A DNA stretch of 32,512 nucleotides from Halobacteriales archaeon (lineage in GTDB: Archaea; Halobacteriota; Halobacteria; Halobacteriales; SKSH01). Under the pieces are notes generated by a model, which was given only the letters and a program-made list of their open reading frames with translations, did no database searches and was not told the DNA's origin. Location of the stretch: the NCBI GenBank assembly GCA_007118075.1, contig SKSH01000191.1, forward strand, positions 1 through 32,512, given 5' to 3'. Position 1 is the stretch's first letter. The number at the start of each line of letters is the position of its first letter. Shown here in pieces: positions 6,900 to 13,673 of the stretch. Both the position numbers and the translations under genes were made by a program.

Positions 6900-7301
6900 A
6901 TGGATGCCATTGACTGGATTACCAAATCGATGTTCGGCAAAAGACGGGTACAAACGTTCGGATTCGTCGCCATCGCAGGAGCTCTGGGTGCACTGTTCCG
7001 GTATGGCATCGAGTTCATCGGCATCTCTGGGCATGGAAGCACCTTGCTGGCGAACGTCATCGGCTGTCTCTTACTCGGAGTGTTCATCGTGATCGTTGGC
7101 CCGGAAAACCGTCGGATCAGAGCAATCATCGGCGGTGGATTCATCGGTTCGATGACCACCTATAGCGGTTTGGCCACCGCGGTTGTGGCAACATCACCGG
7201 TTCGAGGCGCGCTGTATCTCGGGGTGACCTACGCTGCCGGTTTGTTGGCGATCTGGTTGGGTAGTGAACTCGCTGGTCGCGGAGGATATCGATGGAGCTG
7301 A
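6900..7301 (+). CDS. crcB: Fluoride ion channel CrcB/Fluc, first copy
   Basis: Small membrane protein of 133 residues that exports fluoride as a dual-topology channel. The family motifs are present: AIAGALGALFRYGIE in helix 1, STLLANVIGCLLLG with the conserved Asn in helix 2, and GGFIGSMTTYSGLATAVV in helix 3, where the TTYS segment matches the TTFS pore and sodium-site motif. Compared with the usual 120-130 residues it has a short extra N-terminus; a start at M11 (6930) is possible. Its last ten bases overlap the start of a second crcB, an arrangement found where the two subunits have fixed opposite orientations and form a heterodimer. The upstream TATA-like element is AAATATAC (6823-6830). 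Confidence 0.92.
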   Translation: MDAIDWITKSMFGKRRVQTFGFVAIAGALGALFRYGIEFIGISGHGSTLLANVIGCLLLGVFIVIVGPENRRIRAIIGGGFIGSMTTYSGLATAVVATSPVRGALYLGVTYAAGLLAIWLGSELAGRGGYRWS

Positions 7302-7627
7302 CCGTCGCGGTAGCCATCGGCGGTGCGGTTGGTGCGATCCTCCGGGTCTGGTTGGCAGATCTCTTGGCAGCTCGACCACCAACCGCAACGTTGGTCGTCA
7401 ATCTGGTGGGAAGTTTCCTCGCAGGGTACGCCATTGTCACACTGACCGGGACCGTTCTAATCTTGGTCGTAGTCGGGCTCTGTGGGGCGTTGACCACCTT
7501 CTCGACATTTGCGAACGAATTCCGTGCATACGCCGCAGAGGGTGAGCATCTCGCCGCCGTCTCGTATGCCGTGATCACCGCTATCGGCTGTCTGCTTGCG
7601 GTCTGGATCGGCCTCATGTTCGGGTGA
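7292..7627 (+). CDS. crcB: Fluoride ion channel CrcB/Fluc, second copy
   Basis: A 111-residue CrcB homologue encoded directly after and overlapping the first. Motifs are AIGGAVGAILRVWLAD in helix 1, ATLVVNLVGSFLAGY with the conserved Asn in helix 2, and GLCGALTTFSTFANEF in helix 3, the canonical TTFS element. The start is fixed by GGAGG (7281-7285) six bases before the ATG, which lies inside the end of the first gene, so the two are translationally coupled. The proteins differ clearly in sequence and in end charges, so they are probably an antiparallel heterodimer rather than redundant copies. This is inference from gene pairing; dual genes of this type are known in other prokaryotes. Confidence 0.94.
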   Translation: MELTVAVAIGGAVGAILRVWLADLLAARPPTATLVVNLVGSFLAGYAIVTLTGTVLILVVVGLCGALTTFSTFANEFRAYAAEGEHLAAVSYAVITAIGCLLAVWIGLMFG

Positions 7628-7648
7628 AACTTCAGTTCATTTGAAGAG

Positions 7649-8215
7649 GTGGTCAACCCTCCACCGACTGTGAACTGGTACCTGACTGGTCACCCCGGTA
7701 TCGGCAAGACGACGGTGGTCGAATCACTGGTCGTGCGACTCACTCGTCGCGGTTGGGCGGTCGATGGGTTGCTCGCTCCAGAGCGCCGAAAGGGGGGTCA
7801 ACGAACAGGGTTCGATATCAGCGATGTGCATGGCCAGGATCGGGTCCCCATGGCATCAAGCGAAGTATCGGGTACCCCCAGCGTTGGACGGTATACGGTC
7901 GACACTGATGCGATCGAACGAATCACGGCTACCGTATTATCCCGGGCACGCAAGCAGGCAGATGCTGTTGTGATCGATGAACTCGGAGGGATGCAATCGA
8001 AGAGCCAAGTATTCCTCGATGAGGTCGCCCTGACGCTTGCTGCGCCGATCCCGACGGTACTCACGGTGAAGGTCGATGGGTTTCGCCACTATCTCGAGCT
8101 TGTTGGGGTCACGTTCGACGAAATCCAGTTGATCAAAGTGGACGAGACCAACCGAGACCGACTGCCCAGAGAGCTCACCAAGTCGGTCGAGGCCACGCTC
8201 GGTAATACAGCCTAG
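7649..8215 (+). CDS. Nucleoside-triphosphatase, THEP1 family
   Basis: P-loop NTPase of 188 residues. Walker A is GHPGIGKTT (residues 14-22), a Walker B-like segment ADAVVIDELGGM follows near residue 105-116, and the spacing matches archaeal THEP1 proteins, which hydrolyse ATP, GTP and other NTPs slowly. The biological role of the family is unsettled. The start is uncertain: GTG at 7649 is used here, but GTG at 7670, giving MNWYLTGHPG, would place the P-loop closer to the N-terminus as in relatives. Its stop overlaps the stop of the convergent phosphotransacetylase-like gene by four bases. Confidence 0.88.
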   Translation: MVNPPPTVNWYLTGHPGIGKTTVVESLVVRLTRRGWAVDGLLAPERRKGGQRTGFDISDVHGQDRVPMASSEVSGTPSVGRYTVDTDAIERITATVLSRARKQADAVVIDELGGMQSKSQVFLDEVALTLAAPIPTVLTVKVDGFRHYLELVGVTFDEIQLIKVDETNRDRLPRELTKSVEATLGNTA

Positions 8216-9276
8216 TCCTGGTGGCCGAGTAACGCATCAACATCCGTATGATCTTCGAGCAATGAACGCATCAGCTCGACCGCTTCAACATCCCTGGTCC
8301 GCCCACTGCGAACGATCGCCTCTGCTCGGTCGACGATAGTCCGAGTGTCGGCGGCACACAGCAACACCGGCATGCCAGCGGAGGTAGCTCGGCCGATGAT
8401 CGCCTCAGACGGGCGCATGCTGCCAGTCAAGATCAAGCACTCGACCCCTGGAGCCTCGATCGCGATGCTCTGGATATCAGCGCGGTCACCACCGGTGATG
8501 ACCGCAGCTGCACGGGTTCGACGAAGATGTGCGGAAGCAGCCTCTCGACCCATGGCCCCGATGAGGAAGCGCTCGACCAATCGATCAGTCCCCTCAGTCG
8601 AGAGCAGCTCACCACCGAGTTCGTTCGCGAGCTGATCAACCGTCACCCCGGCGAGTTCGCGTAGACGGGGGATCACCCCGAGGACCCCGATACCCTCTGC
8701 CTCAAGGTACGATGCCACATCAGCCTCGAGCTCGTCCACGACGCTATCGCCGATGGCGTTAAAGAGTATCCCCTCAAGGTAATCGTCGAACCGTCGGGCG
8801 GCTGCAACGGTCTGATCGACATCGCTCGGTTCCTGATAGGTTGCGGTGAGCACCGTCCGGGCATCGATGAGGCTGGCCAACTCTGGATCGCTCATCCGAA
8901 GGATCGCTCCGACATCGAGATCTCCGCCCCCCTCGACGATGAGGAGATCATGTTTTTCGGCAAGCGTGTCGATCGACCCAATGACACGGTCACGGAGAGC
9001 CTTCGGATCGTCGTGTCCTCTGAGTACACCCTGGATGAACGTGGGAGAGTAGACGATCGGCTCGAGGGTCTCGATCGGTTCATCGAGGCCGAGTAACTCA
9101 GCTGCGAAGACCGGGTCCTGGTCGATGGTCTTGCCGAGGTGACTCTGCAGCCGAGTGCCTTTCGGCTTCATGTATCCGATCGAAAGATCGCGTTGGGAAG
9201 CAAGCTGTGCGAGAGCAAGCGCGATTGACGTCTTGCCCGTGCCGTCCTCTGTCGTGGTGAGTAGTAGTGGTTGCAT
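8212..9276 (-). CDS. Phosphotransacetylase-like protein (BioD-like plus DRTGG domains)
   Basis: The 354-residue product joins an N-terminal BioD-like P-loop domain (LTTTEDGTGKTSIALALAQ, residues 6-24, and LLIVEGGGDLDVG near 112-124) to a C-terminal DRTGG domain (about residues 215-325, with AAVITGGDRADIQSIAIEA). This pairing corresponds to the N-terminal region of long bacterial phosphotransacetylases (COG0857), but the catalytic PTA domain is absent, so it is more likely a regulatory or nucleotide-sensing protein than an acetyltransferase. It starts two bases after the stop of the ADP-forming acetate-CoA ligase on the same strand, so the two are almost certainly one operon. The partnership suggests control of acetyl-CoA synthesis or breakdown. 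Confidence 0.87.
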   Translation of the reverse strand: MQPLLLTTTEDGTGKTSIALALAQLASQRDLSIGYMKPKGTRLQSHLGKTIDQDPVFAAELLGLDEPIETLEPIVYSPTFIQGVLRGHDDPKALRDRVIGSIDTLAEKHDLLIVEGGGDLDVGAILRMSDPELASLIDARTVLTATYQEPSDVDQTVAAARRFDDYLEGILFNAIGDSVVDELEADVASYLEAEGIGVLGVIPRLRELAGVTVDQLANELGGELLSTEGTDRLVERFLIGAMGREAASAHLRRTRAAAVITGGDRADIQSIAIEAPGVECLILTGSMRPSEAIIGRATSAGMPVLLCAADTRTIVDRAEAIVRSGRTRDVEAVELMRSLLEDHTDVDALLGHQD

Positions 9277-9278
9277 GG

Positions 9279-11375
9279 TTACCTGGCCTCCAGGGTGATC
9301 CGTAGGTCGATGGCATAGACGCCCTCGGGAGACGCTACCAGCGGATTGATGTCGAGCTCGAGGATGTCCTCATGGTCCTGGATCAACCGATCGATCCCGA
9401 GGAGGGTGTCGACGATCGCCGCACGGTCGACCGCCGGGCGTCCGCGGAACCCACGAAGCAAGGGAGCCGCATCGATCCCATCGAGCATCTCCCTGGCGGT
9501 GGCCTCATCGAGTGGCGAGACTCGCATGGTGACGTCCTCGAGGAGCTCGACGAAGATACCACCGAGGCCGAAGAGGACGACCGGACCGAACTGTGGATCA
9601 CGGTTGGCTCCAACGATCACCTCGACCGAGTCTCCGAGATCGAGCATCTCCTGGACGTACACCCCCAGGACCGATGCTTCAGCCCGGTAGCGCTTTGCTC
9701 GAGCGACCAGGTCCTCGTAGGTGTCTTCGACCGCCGTCGGGCCAACGCCGATCCGGACCCCACCGATGTCGGTCTTATGGCTGATGTCTGGGCTGACGAT
9801 CTTCATCACGACGTTGTCTCCAGGGATCGTGGAGGCAAGCTCCATCGCCTCCTGTGGATCGGTGGCCAACCCGCCTTCCGGTGTCTCGATCCCATACGCG
9901 TCGAACAACTCCATCGCCTCCAGACCGAGCAGCTGTCGATCGGCAGCTCGTGCCTCCTCGAACACCGACGAGGCGAGTTCAGCATCGACGACACGATTGG
10001 GAGTAGTCGATGCGGGCCTCGCCTGGCGACGTCGATAGGTCTCGAGCACCCCCATGGCTGAGACGGCTCGCGCCGGGTCGAAATAGTTTGGAATCCCTTC
10101 CTGACGGAGTCGGTCGGTCGCCTCATTGGTCGAACGGTGACCACCCATCAAACAGGCCACAGTCGGGATATCGAACCGGGAAGCGATCAATGCGATATCG
10201 TCTGCGAGTGTGGCATAGTCAAGCGTCGCGACCGGTGCTGAGAGGACGATGAGCGAATCGACCGCTGCATCCGCGGCGACGATCTCGAGCACCTGTTCAA
10301 AGCGGTCGTTCGAGGCATCACCGATGATATCGATCGGATTGTACGGGTCTGCTGCCGGAGGCAAGAGTTCGGCAAGATGTTCGACGGTCGGTTCGGTCAA
10401 CTCGGCGATGGAAAGCCCTGCCGAGGCCGCGGCATCGGTGGCCATCACCGCTGGCCCTCCGGCATTCGAGACGATCCCCAGGCCGTCTCCAGAGGGGACT
10501 GGTTGACCAGCGAGCACCTCTGCCGCATCGAACAAATCAGCGATCGATGCGGCGCGAACGACCCCGCTTTGACCAAATGCGGCATCCACTACACGGTCAC
10601 TCCCTGCCATCGCCCCAGTATGAGACGAGGCTGCCTGGGCACCAGCGTCAGTTCTTCCCGATTTGACTAACACCACTGGTGTCTCGGCACTGATCCGTTC
10701 AGCGGCCTCCATGAACTGGCGACCACGTGGTACGCTCTCTAGATATCCGATGATCACCTCGGTGCCGGTATCTGCAGACCATGCCTCAAGCAGTGCTGCC
10801 TCGTCGACATCGAGCTTGTTGCCCAATGATACGACGTGACGGAATCCGATCCCCTGCTCGCTGGCCCAATCCAAGACCGCCGTCGCAACGGCTCCGGACT
10901 GGCTCATGAAAGAGATCGGACCGGGAGCCGCCATCGCCGGTGCGAAGGTCGCATTGAGCCCGGTCTGGGTGCTCATCACCCCCAAGGAGTTCGGGCCGAT
11001 GACCGTGAGGTTGTACTCATCGATGACGGCCTCGAGTTCGCTCGAGCGCTTCGCACCCTCGCGACCAGCCTCCTCGAACCCTGCAGTGATGATCACCAAG
11101 TGAGTGATGCCGAGCTGTCCGGCTTCACGAGCCACCTCGATGGCAGCATCCGATGGAACGACCACGACAACCAAGTCGACCGCTCCAGCCCCAGCGAGAC
11201 CGTCTGCACATTGTAAGTCGAACACCGAATCCCTGGTCGGGTTGATAGGGATCACCTCCCCCTCGAAATCAGCGAGGAGGTTTTGCATGATCGCCGCACC
11301 GACCGAACCCGTTCGATCGGTCGCGCCCACGACCGCTACCCGGGTTGGAGAGAACAGCTCCGCCAGGTCGTCCAT
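9279..11375 (-). CDS. Acetate-CoA ligase (ADP-forming), fused alpha-beta form
   Basis: Cytoplasmic enzyme converting acetyl-CoA + ADP + phosphate to acetate + CoA + ATP, the archaeal route of substrate-level phosphorylation. The 698-residue chain has an N-terminal CoA-binding domain (FSPTRVAVVGATDRTGSVG, residues 8-26), two succinyl-CoA-ligase-like domains with the phospho-acceptor His252 (SSHTGAMAG), and a C-terminal ATP-grasp domain (VMKIVSPDISHKTDIGGV, about residue 540; DINPLVASPEG near the end). Alpha and beta parts are fused, as is normal in haloarchaea. The ATG at 11373-11375 is chosen over 11426 because the protein begins there and a T6 tract on the minus strand (11402-11407) has leaderless spacing. 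Acyl specificity (acetyl or branched-chain) cannot be read. Confidence 0.94.
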   Translation of the reverse strand: MDDLAELFSPTRVAVVGATDRTGSVGAAIMQNLLADFEGEVIPINPTRDSVFDLQCADGLAGAGAVDLVVVVVPSDAAIEVAREAGQLGITHLVIITAGFEEAGREGAKRSSELEAVIDEYNLTVIGPNSLGVMSTQTGLNATFAPAMAAPGPISFMSQSGAVATAVLDWASEQGIGFRHVVSLGNKLDVDEAALLEAWSADTGTEVIIGYLESVPRGRQFMEAAERISAETPVVLVKSGRTDAGAQAASSHTGAMAGSDRVVDAAFGQSGVVRAASIADLFDAAEVLAGQPVPSGDGLGIVSNAGGPAVMATDAAASAGLSIAELTEPTVEHLAELLPPAADPYNPIDIIGDASNDRFEQVLEIVAADAAVDSLIVLSAPVATLDYATLADDIALIASRFDIPTVACLMGGHRSTNEATDRLRQEGIPNYFDPARAVSAMGVLETYRRRQARPASTTPNRVVDAELASSVFEEARAADRQLLGLEAMELFDAYGIETPEGGLATDPQEAMELASTIPGDNVVMKIVSPDISHKTDIGGVRIGVGPTAVEDTYEDLVARAKRYRAEASVLGVYVQEMLDLGDSVEVIVGANRDPQFGPVVLFGLGGIFVELLEDVTMRVSPLDEATAREMLDGIDAAPLLRGFRGRPAVDRAAIVDTLLGIDRLIQDHEDILELDINPLVASPEGVYAIDLRITLEAR

Positions 11376-11536
11376 TGCTAGCTGCTGCGTCTGGTCTGCG
11401 CAAAAAACGCATGGGTTAGTCCACAAGATCGAGAGGATCGGTTCAATCCAATAAATGATCTCAGTTACCGATCAGCCCTGAGGGAGCCACTTATTCAAGT
11501 TGTGAGATATAATAATAGAAATAATAGTGACATATT

Positions 11537-11558
11537 TGTCAAGTGGAAGTACTTGACA
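11537..11558. promoter_or_regulatory. Operator-like palindrome, 8-bp arms
   Basis: TGTCAAGT-GGAAGT-ACTTGACA: perfect 8-bp inverted repeats with a 6-base spacer in the AT-rich intergenic region. The spacing puts the half-sites about one and a half helical turns apart, suitable for a dimeric regulator. It could also form a hairpin. No regulator gene is next to it. Confidence 0.55.
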
Positions 11559-11626
11559 TAACCGGGTGGAATCAGTTGAGAACCGATTACCAACGCTTGT
11601 CCCCATTTTTCAAGAGAGTAGCACAG

Positions 11627-11637
11627 TATTATTATAT
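11627..11637 (+). promoter_or_regulatory. TATA region of the doxX-type gene
   Basis: TATTATTATAT lies about 40-45 bases before the ATG at 11675, predicting a leader of roughly 12-18 bases that contains AAGGA (11661-11665), a possible ribosome binding site. Confidence 0.5.
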
Positions 11638-11674
11638 CATCCCAGAGAAATCCCACATGTAAGGAATCAATATT

Positions 11675-12289
11675 ATGGCAGGAAGAAGTCCACGAGAACG
11701 AACGTTGGAAGCACAGATACTCGGTCGAGACGTTAGATTCGATTACTCTGAGACCTGGGTTGCTTGGTCGGTCCTCAGTCTCCGTGTCATCATGGCATGG
11801 GTCTTCCTGCAAGCCGGGTTGGAGAAGCTCTTTGGGGATGGAATCAGTGGATTCCTTGAGAATCCGTTGACCGGAGGGTGGAGTGCTGAAGGATACCTCA
11901 GCCCCGATACACCATTCGGTGTGAGTCCCGATACGCCACTGTCCGGTATCTTCGCTGAAATGTCGGCGAACGCAGCACTGATCGATCCGTTGGTCGCTTG
12001 GGGACAGGTCCTGATCGGCCTCGCACTGCTATTTGGAATCATGGTCCGGTTCGCCGCTTTCATGGGTTCACTCCAGATGTTCCTCTTCTGGTGGGCAGCC
12101 TTGCAAGGTGGCCTCCTTGCGGGATTACCAGTCGAGCACGGCTGGGTCGTTGACAGTTCACTCGTCTACATCTTCATCCTCTTCGGCCTCGGTGCCGTTG
12201 GTGCCGGACGAATCCTCGGATTCGACGCACAGATCGAGGAGTGGCCGGTCGTCCAGGACAACCCCTGGTTGAAGTATCTCCTCGGTTGA
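11675..12289 (+). CDS. DoxX family membrane protein
   Basis: The 204-residue integral membrane protein has a hydrophilic N-terminus of about 27 residues followed by four helices. The first is WSVLSLRVIMAWVFLQAGLEKLF, in which the A-G-x-E-K pattern is typical of DoxX. A long extracellular loop rich in Pro, Gly and Ser follows (SPDTPFGVSPDTPLSG, with an internal SPDTP repeat). Then come WGQVLIGLALLFGIMVRFAA, a Trp-rich helix (LQMFLFWWAALQGG) and SLVYIFILFGLGAVGAGRIL. Family members relate to terminal oxidase subunit DoxD or to quinone and thiol redox functions, but the role here is unknown. AAGGA nine bases before the ATG and a strong TATA region support the start. Confidence 0.85.
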   Translation: MAGRSPRERTLEAQILGRDVRFDYSETWVAWSVLSLRVIMAWVFLQAGLEKLFGDGISGFLENPLTGGWSAEGYLSPDTPFGVSPDTPLSGIFAEMSANAALIDPLVAWGQVLIGLALLFGIMVRFAAFMGSLQMFLFWWAALQGGLLAGLPVEHGWVVDSSLVYIFILFGLGAVGAGRILGFDAQIEEWPVVQDNPWLKYLLG

Positions 12290-12358
12290 GGGTCCACCAG
12301 CACCGCTGGCGGCCAACGGTCACCTTTTTGACCACCCAAGAGGTAGCCGAGGCCAACC

Positions 12359-12796
12359 ATGGCTGAACTCTATATCGCCGGTACCTTCGTCGGTGCCCTG
12401 TTCGTGCTCATATTGGCATTCTGGATCAACAGTCGCCGAACGCGCCACTCGAAGTTTCTGAAATCAGAGCGTCTGAAACAGGACAATGGACTAGAGCATC
12501 TCGTCAAGAAAATCGTCTCAAGCCCGGTGAGTTGGATGGTCGCCTTCATCGCAGTCGTCTCCGTCGCCTTAGCTGCCGCCATCGGTGTCCTCACCGGTCT
12601 GTTGGAATTCGAGGGAGGTGCGTGGATGGCCGTCACACTCATCTTCGGTACGCTGTTCAGTGGTTTCATCATTTACAATGTCTATGCCGTCGCCCGTAAT
12701 CGCGGGCATTCGAGCGCACTGAGCATCGGGGAATCACTCGCAGTGCTCGTGTTGATCTTGTTCGTCGGTGTCGCCGCCATGTTGATCATGGCCTGA
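12359..12796 (+). CDS. Membrane protein of unknown function, four helices
   Basis: The 145-residue product has helices at about residues 5-24 (YIAGTFVGALFVLILAFWI), 55-80 (PVSWMVAFIAVVSVALAAA), 88-110 (AWMAVTLIFGTLFSGFIIYN) and 122-144 (GESLAVLVLILFVGVAAMLI). A basic cytoplasmic loop follows helix 1 (RRTRHSKFLKSERLKQ). No family motif was recognised. The TTTTTG element at 12325-12330 precedes the ATG by about 31 bases. It follows the DoxX gene by 69 bases on the same strand with its own promoter-like element. Confidence 0.72.
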   Translation: MAELYIAGTFVGALFVLILAFWINSRRTRHSKFLKSERLKQDNGLEHLVKKIVSSPVSWMVAFIAVVSVALAAAIGVLTGLLEFEGGAWMAVTLIFGTLFSGFIIYNVYAVARNRGHSSALSIGESLAVLVLILFVGVAAMLIMA

Positions 12797-12838
12797 TCCT
12801 CCGACACCCTTTTCCCGGTTCAACCACGTCCCAGTAGC

Positions 12839-12880
12839 ATGGTCTGTAAGACCAGTGGCTGCGTTCCGCGACGTCGGTAG
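12839..12880 (+). other. Leaderless 13-codon upstream ORF before the DUF7388-type gene
   Basis: ATG to TAG, encoding MVCKTSGCVPRRR. A TTTT box (12810-12813) is centred about 27 bases before its ATG, so the transcript would start exactly at this codon. It is in the same frame as the downstream gene but closed by TAG; translation of the main gene restarts at 12911 behind a strong Shine-Dalgarno sequence. Two Cys and three consecutive Arg codons suggest a possible sensing leader peptide. Confidence 0.42.
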
Positions 12881-12896
12881 CGACTGTTCTCGTGCT

Positions 12897-12906
12897 GGAG
12901 GGAGGT
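12897..12906 (+). promoter_or_regulatory. Strong Shine-Dalgarno sequence
   Basis: GGAGGGAGGT ends four bases before the ATG at 12911. It is unusual among the mostly leaderless genes here and decides the start of the DUF7388-type gene. Confidence 0.65.
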
Positions 12907-12910
12907 CGAG

Positions 12911-13663
12911 ATGAGACGGATGTGCAGCCGACTGAACAGGGTTGGATTCGACGGTATCGCTATCAAACCAAAAGAGCGATCGCTCACCAGTATCGAACCA
13001 AGCCAAATCGATCGATTGGTCTTCGATTTCGAGGGGATGGAACATCTCCCGACCCCGATGACGATCCAGCAACTCGCTGAGGAGACCGAAGTCATCTTGA
13101 CCGCACCAGTCAGGCATGATGGGTTCGATCCACTCGGTGATGACGACTGGTTCACCCGCTTCGAACCATTCGCTAAATTCGCCATCGTCGCCGGTAACCG
13201 GGCCTATCTAGATACTGTTGCAAGCAAACGTGCAATCGCTCCAAGGATCGGTGCAGCCAGGACCCGATTCCCCGATGCGTGGATCGGTACCGAGGGGATC
13301 GAACGGCTCGCACTGGCGACCGGAGCAACCCAGTATGAATTGCTCTCGGGGGGAAGTGAACAGGTCATCAACGGACTTCGAGCGGCTGGCTTCGAGGGGA
13401 CAATCGCGATCTATGCACCGACGATGATCACCGAGGATCGGACTGCGGCACTAAACCAACTTGCGGGGTATCTGAAACGACGGAAACCGGTGGCACGTGT
13501 GATTGAAGCGCAAGCAGGAAACGTCGAGGAGACCGGAGAGGTACTTGATCGGGTGCTGGATCAGTACGCACTGGTTGGTCCACCCGCCACGATCGAACAG
13601 CGAATCGTCGAGCTGAAAACAGCTGGTGCTGACTTGCTCATCGCCTACCCGGTTGGAGGATGA
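12911..13663 (+). CDS. Flavin-monooxygenase-like (luciferase-like fold) protein, DUF7388-type
   Basis: The 250-residue product starts with RVGFDGIAIKPKERSL and has a TIM-barrel-like alternation of strands and helices. The C-terminal region YALVGPPATIEQRIVELKTAGADLLIAYP is strongly reminiscent of the last barrel repeat of F420- or FMN-dependent luciferase-like monooxygenases (GxPAxIxxRlxxlxxAGvD). The N-terminal half is divergent and shorter than the usual 300-340 residues. I recall this as a haloarchaeal DUF7388-like family, but the name is from memory. Catalytic activity is unproven, and cofactor-binding residues cannot be assigned. Translation starts at 12911 behind a strong Shine-Dalgarno sequence and after a short upstream ORF. 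It converges on the M24 gene. Confidence 0.68.
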   Translation: MRRMCSRLNRVGFDGIAIKPKERSLTSIEPSQIDRLVFDFEGMEHLPTPMTIQQLAEETEVILTAPVRHDGFDPLGDDDWFTRFEPFAKFAIVAGNRAYLDTVASKRAIAPRIGAARTRFPDAWIGTEGIERLALATGATQYELLSGGSEQVINGLRAAGFEGTIAIYAPTMITEDRTAALNQLAGYLKRRKPVARVIEAQAGNVEETGEVLDRVLDQYALVGPPATIEQRIVELKTAGADLLIAYPVGG

Positions 13664-13673
13664 GACCGGACAA

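Larger units (their letters stand above)
11376..11674. promoter_or_regulatory. AT-rich divergent control region between acetate-CoA ligase and doxX-type genes
   Basis: About 300 bases without a convincing gene. It is visibly more A/T-rich than its surroundings, especially 11500-11540 and 11625-11640. It holds the T6 promoter tract of the ligase, the long palindrome at 11537-11558, two extra TCAAGT/TCAAGA strings (near 11494 and 11609) and the TATTATTATAT element of the doxX-type gene. Confidence 0.6.

Noticed and set aside
9372..10061. Long open frame on the plus strand within the acetate-CoA ligase gene
   Set aside because: It is antisense to a gene with clear domains throughout; its translation shows no family motifs and no promoter.
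11495..11812. Open frame on the minus strand through the AT-rich region
   Set aside because: It overlaps the start of the DoxX gene and has a hydrophobic, non-haloarchaeal composition from A/T-rich DNA.
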